NCBI GenBank assembly: GCA_004194705.1
Contig: SADC01001326.1
Location: 1 to 64,000, forward strand
Source: Ditylenchus dipsaci
Taxonomy: Eukaryota; Nematoda; Chromadorea; Rhabditida; Anguinidae
Direction: 5' to 3'
DNA: 64,000 nucleotides
The notes under the pieces are model-generated. The model saw only the letters and a list, made by a program, of their open reading frames with translations, was not told the origin of the DNA and did no database searches. The position numbers and the translations under genes were made by a program. Positions 11,084 to 27,800 of this stretch are shown here, one piece after another (position 1 is the stretch's first letter; each line of letters opens with the position of its first letter).

Positions 11084-11202
11084 GTAAGGCTTCCAAGTTG
11101 TCCTGATTTTGTCACATTATGTATTTCAGAATAAATTATAATTTATTTCCCCTTATGTCTTTTTTAGCTCTTCTAATTTTAAACTAATTGCTGAATTTTC
11201 AG

Positions 11203-16035
<4,833 letters not shown>

Positions 16036-16990
16036 ATACCCACAACTGCCTTGCTTTCAGTCATATAGAGCCAAAAAACAAAAACAACTATCTCTTTTAC
16101 CCTTTTCCTTCTTCCATAGTTGTGTTTGGTCTATGTTCTCAGAGGCTTGGTTCAGCTTTACAACACTAGACTAACTGGACAAGCTCACCTTATTGGCTAA
16201 ATTGTGAGACAAAAATATATTTAGCTATTTTTCACCATGATTTTGTTTCTTTTTTGGCTTGAAATAGTTGAATTTTGTGAAAATTTTCAGTTTTAAAAAT
16301 CTGCTGATCGATAATTTTAATTTATAGTTTTCTGACTGTTTTGGAGGAGAACTTTGGATGAACATAGTCCTAATTTTCTTAAGTCGAAAAATCCAAAAAA
16401 GCAGGTCTTAAAAATTGTTTTGACTTGAAAATCTTGATTTATTATTAGGAAACCTATCAAGAACCATAAAGGTCTGTAGCTTGAATACTATATAATTTTG
16501 CGTAAAACCCCAAGTGCACCCCAATGCCCAAAGAGTATGAGTTCTCTAATCATTGTAAGTCTTAGAAGAGCCCATGCTCTTTGGGGAGGAGGTACACTTG
16601 AGGTACTGCCATATTTTCGTACTGATTAGTATACGAATTACTTTATACGGACTAGAAGTCAGAGAGTATTACGGATGGGCGAAGTGCTCATCCTGGTCGC
16701 CACTGAATATATTCACAAAATCTACTATTTCGAGTCAATGAAATATTTACAGTGGGAGGCGGGTGAAAATCAATCATTTTTATTTTTATTGACTTGTATT
16801 TTCGGTCCAGATCCTTTTGCAACCAATTTTCACCCATTTCCCTTTTTTCTTCCACCATCTTTCTGGGATATTTTTTATGCGTTCGATTAATTTATTGTTT
16901 TGTTTGTTGTTGTTTTGTCGTCAAATTCAGTTTATCATCATTCAATAAAAAATTAAAGTACATAGTGTTCATTGAAATGCAACGAACCAC
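16036..16990 (+). other. BiP 3' region with poly(A) signal
   Basis: The stretch downstream of the BiP stop has no gene. A palindromic fragment (16505-16605, 'ccccaagtgcacccc...') is present. AATAAA at 16944-16949 is a candidate poly(A) signal. The segment 16826-16992 is repeated, diverged but in the same orientation, at about 19335-19508. Confidence 0.5.
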
Positions 16991-17073
16991 ACAAAAACCC
17001 ATAAATATTCAAATGTTGCCGATCAATTTGTGGATGACAACAGTTTTACCGAAAAGACTCGAGTCTCTTGATT

Positions 17074-17535
17074 TAACATAGGCTGTAGATGAAAACACCC
17101 CTTGAATTATGTGTTTACTTCCTCAAATTATGTATTAACACCCTCAAATTTATTAAAAATCGTTGTTCTTGCGAGGCTCTCGACAATTCCAAATTTTTTT
17201 ATACCAGCGTGTAGATCTGCGATTCTAGTTTCTGATGAGCCATCAACTGGCTTGGTGTGATATTAAAATTTTGCGGAGAAATAGGTTTTTATAAATATAA
17301 TACTGTTTTTCAAAGTGAATTGTTGTACCACTTTTATATATCGTGTCTAGCTAGTTGATATCATCAGAAACTAGAACATCGGGGCTACATGCTGGTACAA
17401 AAACAATTGGCACCTGTTTAGAGCCTCGCAAGAAGAATGAGTTTTCAAAATTCTAGCTAGTTGATATCATCAGAAACTAGCTTTGAGGGGGTAAACACAT
17501 AATTTAAGCGGTGTTTTCGATTCGAGCCATTTAAC
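17074..17535. mobile_element. 460-bp foldback element
   Basis: Outer arms 'ttaacataggctg...gaaaacaccccttgaattatgtgtttac' and the reverse near 17490-17535 enclose a second inverted pair ('ttcttgcgaggctct' near 17167 and 17432). Inside is a copy of the 'tctagtttctgatgagccatcaac' family. No coding sequence is seen. Confidence 0.65.
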
Positions 17536-17848
17536 ATACACCTAAAGATGTACGTAAATACAGAGGCGTGGGTCTTTATGGCAAACTCGTTGCTGTTCAC
17601 AAAAACGATCTGAAAACTCAGAATTCCTGCGATTGTTTTTACAATTTCAACCAAAGACATCTAGCAAAAGAGTTCGAAAATCCAGGTACTTATTAGGTTG
17701 TCAAGAAAGTCCTGCACAAAGTTAGTGAACTCTTTTCTGATGGGTTTCTTTTACATGTCAATTTAAAAATGGCAATAAACTTGGTTTGTGGTCTCCAAAA
17801 ACAAAAATTTTGAACACAGTTTTTTTTTCACCCGTAATCCAATTACAT

Positions 17849-18015
17849 TCAACCCTCGATTTAACGTCACCTCCTTCAAGCTCCACCTAGGGTCCGGGGA
17901 TGTTACCCTGATTTTTGAAGCATTTTGCCAGTTGTTTTCGGTGACTCTAGTCCAAAATATCGCAAGGATTCTAAATTTGCCGATCGTTTTTGTGAATGAC
18001 AACAACAACGATAGG
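17849..18015. mobile_element. Pogo-like MITE fragment
   Basis: A left end 'attcaaccctcgatttaacgt' is followed by the shared core 'aaaatatcgcaaggattctaaatttgccgatcgtttttgtgaatgac'. No matching right end is found close by, so the copy is truncated. Confidence 0.5.
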
Positions 18016-18405
18016 ATCCGAAGAAAACTTAACTCGAAAAAATTCGAGTTAAACTTATTCTTGCCACAGAAAGACTGATTATTGTCACCAAAAGACTTAC
18101 AGGGTGTCTTAAAATTAATTAACCTTTTTTTCCTCTTAGAAGCTCTTTTTTAGAGCAAGGGGACTTTTTAAAGGAACTACGGCAACATGTTTAAATTTAA
18201 TATTTTTTGTTGAAATTTCAGCTTTTTATATTCGTTTTTAATTTATATTTCGTCTTATAATGGCTTTTATTCTGGTCATTTCCAGGACTTGCCATCCGAA
18301 AATTCAGAAACGGCCCGCAACGTTGTAATGCTGCCTGATTTTTTTAAATGTTACCCTAATCTCGAGACAGTCTGTATTTTTGTCAATGAATGAATTATTC
18401 GACCC

Positions 18406-19080
18406 TAGTAGCAAATACCCCCCACCCCAACAAATTTTTTTTCAAAATCAGGTTTTAACTATTTCTAAGTAACTCTTATGCGCTGAAAACGATAAAAAGG
18501 TGTTTTCGGGCATTCTCTGACCTAAAAAGTTGATTTTTAGAAAAAAAAAATTTGACCAAAATTCGACTTTTTGCCTTGGGGGACCAAGGTATTCTACCTC
18601 GTTTTGTCACTGGAACTAGGCAAAAAGAGTCTCCGTATGCATTTTTTGATCAAGAGTCCTGCTCGGAATTTTGTCTAAGGTAAGTGAGTGCCTGCATCTC
18701 TAACCTACCAAGCCCCCTTCGGGGGCTTGGTTGCTTGGGGTTGAGATGCGCACACCCACATACCTTAGACACAAATCACTCGAAAGTAACTCTGGATGCA
18801 TGAAAAAAACATGCATACCAGAGTTTCTTTATGCGGTAAGCCCCAGCTAACAAAACTATGTTCTTAGGACTCTAGGTACCGTTTTCAGGTGGTTTACCTT
18901 GGTCCCCCAAAGCAAAAAGTCGAATTTTAGTCAAAATTTTTTTTCCAAAAATCAACTTTTTAGGTCAGAAAATGCCCGAAAACACTTTTTTATCGTTTTC
19001 AGCGCATAAGAATTACTTAGAAATGGTTTAAACCTGATTTTGAAAAAAAAATTGTCGGGGGGGGGGGGTATTCGCTACTA
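18406..19080. mobile_element. Nested foldback element (two levels)
   Basis: Outer arms (18406-18600 and 18890-19080, ends TAGTAGCAAATACCCC / GGTATTCGCTACTA) carry 'gcctgaaaacgat..gttttcgggcatt' and 'gccttgg' motifs. Inside lies a second palindromic unit (about 18610-18870) with 'tgtctaaggtaagtg' facing 'cataccttagaca' and a perfect hairpin 'accaagcccccttcgggggcttggt'. The same inner unit occurs at about 32070-32370 and 55950-56205. Confidence 0.75.
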
Positions 19081-19555
19081 CCGCTAATTATTCTTGTCAC
19101 CGAAAGCTTTTTTCTTGCTGCTAAAATTGTTTTTGTCTTGAAAAGAAAAAAATCAAATAAATAAAGAAACTTTCGGTGACATAGACAAGTCGGTACAAGA
19201 ATCAGTCTCTACCTAAAAATTTGGTCTCAGCATACTTTTAGATTTTGAAAGGAACTTTTTTTCACCGACGATCACTTAGAGGTTGAGGCAAATTACCAGG
19301 TATCATATAACTCTTTCGCAAGGTTCGAAAAATTTAAATTTCACCCGTTTTCTTTTTTTTCTTCCAACGTCTTTCTAGGATTCTTTCTTTATACGTTGGA
19401 TCAATTTACTGTTGTGGATGTTGTCGTTTTGTGGCCAAATCAATTTTATTTTTCATTAAATAAAAAAGTAAAGGAATAAGTGTTTATTGGAGTACAACCA
19501 ACAACGTAAGAAAAAAAAAGAACGAATAAAAGATGTGGATTTTTTCACAAGCAAA

Positions 19556-22500
19556 TCAAGCAGTCAAATTTTCGAGATAAGATTGAACTGCTTCGTCCTC
19601 CATGACTTTAAATACTTGGCCCTTGCCAACGATGCCCACGGAAGTGTTCTGCAAGTATTAATTTTAAAAGTTAAAATAAAGTAAAAAGAAGTAGAAAATC
19701 GGAAATAAATGGTTTTTGGTAGAGGTGTGCACGGGATCAGGATCCCTCCCGATCGGATCCCGACTCTGAAGATTTCGGTCCCGAATCCCTCCCGATCGAT
19801 TTTGAAAATCCGGATCCCGAAAATTGCCAAATCCCGATGAACATTTTCAAAATAATTTTTAACCAGAAATATTTTCATTTTTGCATGATTTTGCGGTTTT
19901 TTAAATTTATTTTTCTCTTTTTTTGGACAGATTTGGGATCTGACAGATCCTCCCGATTATTTAATCAGCTTTATTTATTTTTTCGCTCTGTATTACAGCA
20001 ATTTATGCGAAAAGGATGTCTCAAAAGATTCCACCGATTTTATACGCTTATGACTTTTTTTTTGGTGAACTGAATTCGATATTCTGTAAAGAAAGCTTGC
20101 GGTGATAACTTTCTAGTAAATTTTTCTGTGAAAATTCTTCTATAAAATAAAAAAAAAACACTATTTTTGCTTGATAACCCTCCAGCAGTTTATTGTAGAT
20201 AGCCTGTGGAAAAGTACGGTCTAAGGCGCAGGGAAACCACTCGTATTTGCGATTTTGCATGGCAAAATTTTTTTTATCGGAAGCTTAGTCTTTATGCATT
20301 TACAAAATTTTAAAATAGTATTAAGAAAAACAGTTGTGAACGTTCGAAATCAGTAGAATGCCTTGGGACACCCTGTATTTTGCCTGATTACTCATGGACT
20401 CGACAGATCGGCAAATCCCGAAATTAAGATCGGGATCCCGAATTTTGTTTAACGTAATCCAGATCTCGAATGTTTTTTAGCCCCAATCCCGATCCAAAAT
20501 CCCTCCCGAGGCCGAATGTACACCTCTAGAGTCCACGCTGGCAGCCCTACAATAACAAGCAATTTTCAATGCTGACCTGTTGGGTTAGCTTTTCCTCAGC
20601 CGGCAAAGTGTCCCGAAGGGCAATCAATGCGTGCTTGATCAACTCTTCTAGCGATGCTGAAATTATAGACATATAAAATTAGACATACTAAAAAAAGTTG
20701 AAAAGGCCTATTTTCTATCTGCTTCGCAGATTTTCGGTTCGATGAAAGCAAAAACTTTCTATCCGATAAAAATATTTTATGCTTAAATGTTTTATTGGAA
20801 ATAAAAGAAAAGTGGTTGCAGTATAGAATACGCCCATCTCCAGGCCCCCTCACGAAGAGTGCTCGGATGGAGGAATTAATGTCATAATCGTGTTTGTCGA
20901 CCCCGATTTTATATAAAAGCCAAGTGTTTTTTTTATTTTGAGAGAAAAATTTTTCGAACCACAGGAGATCGAGTTTAAAGGTCGAGAAACACGAATATGA
21001 GGTTATCTCCTCCATCCGAGCACTCTACGTGGGGGATTTTATACTCAAGCCACAAAAGTTATCAAGTTTTTAGCTGAAATTCACTCATAAGAGCTTGAAA
21101 CTAAAAAAACTAAATTAAAAAAGGACATGTTGCGGTGAAATCGAACTCGGAAGTTATTATTGATTTTTGGATTCTGTTAGAAACTATAAATGACCATTAG
21201 CGAATTCATCCAAATGTCTTTCCAAATAGGTTCGAGCAGACTGAGATCTAGCTCCAATTGAGCTGGCTAGCATTTCCACTACTTCAGCTGAGGGATCAGT
21301 CTTCACTATGTGGGCTCCATTGTCCTGAAATACAAGTCCTTGTTGATTGGATGCTTGTTTAAAAGAATACTCACATCATAACCAGCTACAATTAGTCCCA
21401 CCCCAAAGGGTCGTCGGCCGTAGTATTGAGTGTTGGCTTGTAATTCTGAACAAAAATGTGTTTCCCTAATGTAATGCAGACTTGAAACATTTTAAATCGA
21501 TAGTCTTGTCATAAGAATCGGGTATCGGGTAAATTTACCGGGTAAGTTTTCGAGAACCTATGAAAAAACTCGCGAAGTGGTTCGCTACAAAACTCTCCAA
21601 ACAACAAAATATTTGTAAAGCATACATACGCTCAACTACGAGAGAGCATTATTGTTAATTTAAGCAACTAATTCTTAACGCCTGAGATCGTGGTCGAGCA
21701 CCCAAAAATCTCGAGATCGAATTGGACAATACTTTTTTTTTGGCGCAAAAACACTTTTTTTGGCGTGAATCCACTTTTTTTGGCGCAAATTTTTGTTTTG
21801 CGTAATTTGATTAAAACTTTTTCAATTTTTTCAAGAAAGTTTAACGTCATCGTGTAGCCCTGCTCTTCTAGTTTCTGATTAGGTATCATTTATTGCATTA
21901 TCTTGAGAAAAGTGATACAAAAAGGTAAAAGTATGAACCTAATTGTTTCTCTAATTTGGTTCATACTTTTACCTTTTTGTATCACATTTTTTCAAGATAA
22001 TGCAATAAATGATACCTCATCAGAAACTAGAAGAGCAGGGCTACATGATGACGTTAAAACTTTTCAAAAAAGTTGGAAATTTTTGATCTAATTACGCAAA
22101 ACCAAAATTTGCGCCAAAAAAAGCGGATTTGCACTAATTTACTGGATGTTTTCATTTACAGCTACAGTCGACGCTCTCTATAACGACTCTCAAGGGACCG
22201 GCTAAAGCGAATCGTTATAGAGAGCGTCATTATAAAGAGTGCCGTTTCTGCTTAATTTGTTTGAAACCAACCAATTTTTTTTCTCGAGTCGTTATAAAGA
22301 GCGTCGTTATAGAGAGCGTCGACTGTAACAGGAACCCTTTTGTTTGCTCTGGTATTATTAAGTTTACTTACTCAATTGAATTTTCTTGTTGAGAACTGGG
22401 ATCGGCACAGTGTGCTTGAAATCCCATCTGAAGGAGGCACACTCCGACTGCAAGAATCGACTGAAAGGCTATCTTTTATCATGAAAAACTATAGTCAACT

Positions 22501-23345
22501 TTTCAAAACTATTATGGCTCATTTATAAACGTTGTCGTTGTCGTTGGAATATTTTTTTTATAAAACCCTTTTTTTCGCCAACGACGACGTCAACGACAAC
22601 GACGACCTATTTATAAAAAATCCAACGACAACGCCAACGACAACGAAATTTTTCATTCAAAATTGGACAAACTTCGTATATTCAGTACAGATTTTGAGGG
22701 AAAACGTGTGGAGAATATATTTAATCCTTAAAATTCCGGCTTGAAATGCAAAATTTGTCTTATTTGGAAGAAAAAATTTCGTTGTCGTTGGCGTCGTCGT
22801 TGTCGTTGGCGTTGTCGTTGGATATTTTATAAATAGGTCGTCGTTGTCGTTGTCGTCGTCGTTGGCGTTGTCGTTGTCGTTGGCGCAAAAGTGCCTTTAT
22901 AAAACATTTTTTCCAACGACAACGACAACGACGACGACAACGACAACGTTTATAAATGAGCCATTATAAAAACAATAACTCACGCAAGGATTCGACCATC
23001 TGCAATGTAAAATCTTTACCATAAATATTGAAAATTTTTCATTTCTTACCAGATAATAATCCTGCCATTGAAAGTCCCACATGAGAATCCAGTTCATAAA
23101 TTTTCTTTTGGTGAGAGCACAAGTCATTGGCGGCACGCTGAAATTGTCTTGATGTTTGGGGATTCGAAAGTTGTAGAATAAAATGGTTTAGTAACCTTGA
23201 GAGCCACAAGAACAGCATGGGTTTTACTCTTAATCCCGACAGTGGCACTACCCTGTTTCATGGCCTCCACTGCATAATCTACTTGGTGAAGACGTCCTTG
23301 TGGACTCCATACGGTAACATCGCTGTCATACTGATTGCGGAACAT
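19556..23345 (-). CDS. PSMA1: 20S proteasome subunit alpha type-1 (8 exons, 16-nt microexon)
   Basis: This is an outer-ring alpha subunit of the 20S core proteasome, structural and gating rather than proteolytic. Exons in transcript order: 23345-23196, 23137-23050, 22999-22984 (16 nt), 22460-22372, 21445-21375, 21324-21195, 20656-20577, 19648-19556. All phases close and the total is 717 nt, 238 residues, slightly shorter than the ~263 of vertebrates, whose acidic tail is missing. Recognisable segments are [21 protein letters not shown] (with the alpha-type N-terminal signature), [36 protein letters not shown] spanning the microexon, [28 protein letters not shown] and [15 protein letters not shown]. 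The ATG follows directly on TTTGCAG, so the first coding exon starts at a cis or trans acceptor. Introns hold foldback elements at 19720, 20820, 21765, 22163 and 22516. Donors are loose (GTTACT, GTCATT). Confidence 0.97.
19720..20528. mobile_element. hAT-like non-autonomous element with 'atcccgatcggg' repeats
   Basis: Ends TAGAGGTGTGCACGGG and GTACACCTCTA are inverted. Each end holds subterminal repeats of 'gatcccgatc' / 'ccctcccgatc'. No 8-bp duplication could be read, so the insertion is old or rearranged. It sits in the last PSMA1 intron. A 'gggacaccctgta' fragment near 20362 faces 'acagggtgtc' at 18099 and may be the ends of another, broken element. Confidence 0.6.
20820..21045. repeat. 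Short inverted repeat in PSMA1 intron 6
   Basis: Arms around 20840-20910 and 20975-21040 share 'acgaagagtgctcggatggagga' in opposite orientation, with 'gtcgaccccgatttt' inside. A related sequence is at 55650-55790 in an intron of the Cys-module gene. Confidence 0.6.
21720..22140. mobile_element. Near-perfect ~370-bp palindrome in PSMA1 intron 4
   Basis: Arms about 21765-21950 and 21955-22138. The centre carries 'gtagccctgctcttctagtttctgat...' facing its reverse, almost identical over 100 bases. The outer arms carry 'ggcgcaaatttttgttttgcgtaattt'. It is the cleanest member of the 'tagccctg' foldback family in the window, so probably a young insertion. Confidence 0.8.
22163..22327. mobile_element. 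165-bp pogo/Tigger-like MITE
   Basis: TACAGTCGACGCTCTCTATAACGAC at the left faces GTCGTTATAGAGAGCGTCGACTGTA at the right. TA borders are present. An inner copy of the 'cgttatagagagcgtc' motif lies near 22210. Confidence 0.85.
22511..22967. mobile_element. Foldback element made of (GTTGTC)n, ATTAT target duplication
   Basis: The element 22516-22962 has inverted ends GGCTCATTTATAAACGTTGTCG / CGACAACGTTTATAAATGAGCC, flanked by ATTAT on both sides. The arms are almost pure hexamer-type repeats of GTTGTC/GTCGTC. A ~110-base unique centre is set between two further GTT-rich blocks. It sits in the intron 3' of the 16-nt PSMA1 microexon. Confidence 0.85.
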
Positions 23346-23351
23346 CTGCAA

Positions 23352-24875
23352 ATTGCAAGCTGTTGCAATGAAGTGGACTCATAAAGTTCCAAACAAATTT
23401 TTATATAATTTTTGGAGGTAATGTTTAGAGACACCCGAAAAAAATTTTACAACGCGAGAGTAAGAAAAAATGTTATGGGAATGATAGTCCTTAAGGTGAG
23501 GATTTCTCTAAAAGTAAGATTGTCAAGATGTGGTCTTTTGAAAAAATAATTCTGAAACAAATGAATAAATTCGGAAAAATGAAGAAAACCAGATTTTTAG
23601 CCATTTTTCACTTTTTTAGAAAAACCATATCTCAGAAAAACCATAACATTTTTACATAAAAATTTTTCTCTCTAAAATGGGTTTTGTACACGGTTCTCAT
23701 CTGTACTTTTATTTAAAAATTTTATAGTTCTTTGGCGACCTAGCACTATAACTAGCAATATCGATAGAGCACTAAATCGAAAATTATAAACCGGTTAAAG
23801 TGATGAAAATATTTGTCAACTTGTCAAAAATGGCATTCTCACTAAAAGAATAAATAAAACAGTTATAAAAAAAGAAGTAACAGGACAAAATGTATCATTA
23901 AAATATTTTGTCGCGCTCCAAAATATGCGACAAAATATTTTTATGAGGAAAAACAAAAGCAAAACCTATTTTTTCATATTTTCTCAGAAGATTTGCAAAA
24001 TTGAAAATATCTTACAAGGAAGTGGAATCATAGACGGAACTCATCGTGGGAATTTTTTTTATATATTTTAAACAAATGGGAGCTTCTTAAAAACTGTAGA
24101 AATTGTTTTTTATATTTTACTGCGTGCTTAGGCTATGAAAAAAAAACTACGTATGTTAGAACAGACTCAAGTTTTTTTAATGCTTATTCGATTTGTGCTA
24201 CGACCGTCGTCACCGAAAACTGATTTATGTCACCAGAAAACTAACTCTTTTCACCGAAATGCTTTTTTTTTCAAAAAATTTTTCTGAAAATATTTTTTGT
24301 CTCGAACAGAAATTTTGAGCGTATTATTTCAGAAAAAGTTTGAGAAAAAAATTATGCCAATGCAACTTGTTGCTCAGTGTGGGCTAATTTAGGTTTTAAA
24401 CCCGTGAATTCTCGCATATCTTTTCAACGTTTGATTGCTACAATTCAAATTGGTACACTTATTTATGCTATAATTACGTTTTCATATCAAATAACTGCTA
24501 AATCAGAACAAAAAATCCTCCAAAGATTAGATTAATTATACTCTTCTCACCATCAAAATTTTCAGACCATCAAATCATCGTTTTTTCAAATTCATTTCTA
24601 AATAAAAGTCACTTCTTTGCAAGACAAAAATGTGTTTAAAAGTCTTTGTCTTACTGTCAACTCAGTCTGCTCATACACATTTACACTGCCGTTTTTTATA
24701 ATAATGTTATTTTTGATGATTGTTAAGCCGAAACATAAACTTTCCACCCTGATTTATTTTCTGAAAAAATAATTTCGTAAATTCTCACTGATTTGTAAAT
24801 TCAATTTTAGAAGCTTCGCTTTCCTCAACCAAATTTGCTGTTACGAAACTTATTTAAAGAGTTTTTTTTGCAATC
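23352..24875. other. Intergenic spacer between divergent PSMA1 and eIF4E
   Basis: About 1.5 kb of AT-rich sequence separates the two divergent start codons. I see no repeat with readable ends, no ORF of note and no clear TATA box. It presumably holds both promoters. Confidence 0.45.
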
Positions 24876-27800
24876 ATGGAGGTTCAATCAAGCGTGGATA
24901 TTGCTGTTATGCCGCCAAACCCAGATGAGAATGCAATTGAAGACTCCGATGAGGTTTTGTATATTTACTTTCTAATGATTTACAGTGTAATTTTTTAATA
25001 GTTGACTGATACTTGTCGGTTTATTTTCGATGTGCATGTAGCCATTTATACAAAAAAAAATCATTCTGAGATTTTCAGTAGCCAGAATTTTCTCAGGAAT
25101 GTAAATCATTACAAAAAATTCTTTTGGCTGTTTTAGTGTATTTGACATTCATAATCTGTATCATAGTTGAGATCTGGAAAAACTTAAACATTTTCTTTTT
25201 TAATAATAACCTAATATGACAAAAACATAATTCCGTGCATGTTTTTAATACGACTTTTTAATTCGACCCCGGAATGGTACCTTTTCTACCCGAAAGGCTA
25301 TTTTCCTGCACCGAATTTAGAAAAACCTTTGTTCTCAGTGATTTGTTTCCATTAATTTTCGTATTTTCTCAACCCCATCTTGTAGCTCTGAATCTCAGCT
25401 TTCTAACAAGCTATGTAGTGACTTAGTAAGATTCCGGAGTGTTGGAGAAAAGGTCTTTGAATACAGCAAATTTTTTTTATGATTTTGCCCATTCAAAGAC
25501 TTTTCCTCCATCTTTTTGAAAACTCGTATGGTCACTGGATGGCCTGTTAAAAAGCTAATATGCAGCGCTACATAATAGTTCAAAAAACTAAAAAATTAAC
25601 GAGAAATAACCGAGAACAAAGGGTTTTTCAAATTTGGGGCAGGAAAATAGCCTTTTGAGTCCGAAAAAGAAACCATTTCGGGTTCGAAAACTATTGCAAC
25701 CATTTTTAATTGCATAAAAATCTTACCTTAATTATAGTCAAAGTTTCTTTAGTGTTAACTGCATTTATTTCTAGTCGTCTACAATACCTCAGTCCTTGAT
25801 TCTGAACCAAATCCATCCACTCAAAAACAGATGGACGCTTTGGTAATCTAAAATTTTCAAAGTCGAACTCAGGACTGAGCTTTTTATAGGTTCTTGAACA
25901 ACAAAAAAGAGCTGGACTGGGTGAAGAGGCTGAAAAATGTAAAATTTTTTAAAGGTTTTTGTGCTAACTACCTATATTTCGGTTTCTAGGTGTGCGAATT
26001 GAAAACAGTGGAGGAATTTTGGGCGTAAGTTTCTAAGCGAATTTAAAAGCCCAGCTAATACTTCTTTTCTCTTTTAGCCTTTATGACAATATCAGGTAAG
26101 CTTTAGTCAATTTTTTATATCAAATGTATCCGGTTGTCGTGAAATTCCTGCATAGGTCGACTAGAATTTATCAATGGGTCACATAACTTTTTTTTAAAAA
26201 TTACTACTTTATCTTAAAATAAGTAGTGAACACTCGGGACAATAATAGTGATACCCGGTCATTATTTACCCTGACCACCCCCCCCCATTTCGGATTTTTT
26301 GAAAAGTTAGCTAAAAATTGGCTTCCAAACTCATTTTTTGTTTAAGATAAAGAAAGCATTTCTTATTACTTTTGTCGAAAAATCCCTTAAATAGACTATT
26401 TTTGCAGGTTTTCAGTTGAGAAAAAGCTCAAAAATTCTTTTTTTTTCTTGTTGAGCGGAAAAAATTCGCTTAAGGAATGAATTTGGGTCATTTTAAAAAG
26501 TCCAAAATGTGGGAAAATGAGTATAGTCGAACCTCGTTTTAAGATACACCCAGGGACCGACCCCAGCTGTATCTTATAACGAGGTGTATCTTATATAGGG
26601 GGTAATTTGACGGGAGTTATTTAACTTGGGACCGGACCCAGGTGTATCTTATAACGAGGTGTATCTTATAACGAGGTTCTACTGTACCTGATACCCAAGC
26701 TTTTTCCGATAAAAAAAATTCATAGCTTTCAAAGGCTTTGAGATTTTTTGGTTAAGGCTTACTAATCATATTTGCAAGAAGTCATTGATTTTATGTTACA
26801 AAATGATTGGCCGCAGCTAGACTATTTAGTGAATTGAAAAAAGAATCGATTGACTTGCTTCCTCGAAAGTCTACACTCACCAGTGAATTTAATTTTATTT
26901 AATGCATTTTTAATTGCATTTTGTTGTAAATCTTTTAATTTTTTTGCTTAACACGTAAAAGGCTGGCTGTAAATGCGGTTTATTTAGATGCAGAATTTCA
27001 CGTAGATCATTTTTTAAAAATATTTGTACGGGTGTTGGGACGGGTCAAGTGACCTAAAAACCGGTTTAAAATCTACGACCATTTCAAGGAAAATGGGAAA
27101 ATTTCCGAGAGGTAGAAATAATTTATCACTAGACTACAGCTATGACTGTTATATGTCAAAATGATCGCTAGGATCTGCCTTTTCGAATGAGTATATGTGA
27201 GCTTTAATCTGTTTGCAAAAAGTTGGACAACCAGCGTCCAACGCCCAAAACCACCGTTTTCTCACTAGTCAAATTTCCGCTTAAGGCCGCTCAGGAGCAC
27301 GTTATAGCTGTGTATAACTGCTAAATGTTTGGTCAATACTTGTAGCGAAATTCAAAAGCTACAAGATAGGCGAAAAATCTGCACAGAAATTAAAGAAAAG
27401 TCACTCAGAAATTTTAGAAAAAGAGTTAAAACCTGCTGTTTTCTGGCACTGGGACTTGAAGGATACCTGGCTTGGCATATTCCTGGCCGAATTTCTATAA
27501 AAAATTTAGAGTGCAATATAGCAAAATGATCAGCACGAAAAATGCAACAGAACTAGTGCAAAGACTCACAGGACAACAAGCAAAATGTAACAAAATTCAA
27601 GCCAAAACAATTTGACTCCAAAACCCTACAAAAAACCAGCGTCTTTTTGACGAAAATTCAGGTGGCTGTCACTTGATTTCGTAATTTTCTCAAAATTTTA
27701 TAGGCAATTTTTAAAAATAAAAATAGCACGTGATAGAGCGAAAAAAACTGCATAAGATACGATGTTTAGATCACAGAGAAGACAGCGTTTTCTCTTTTTT

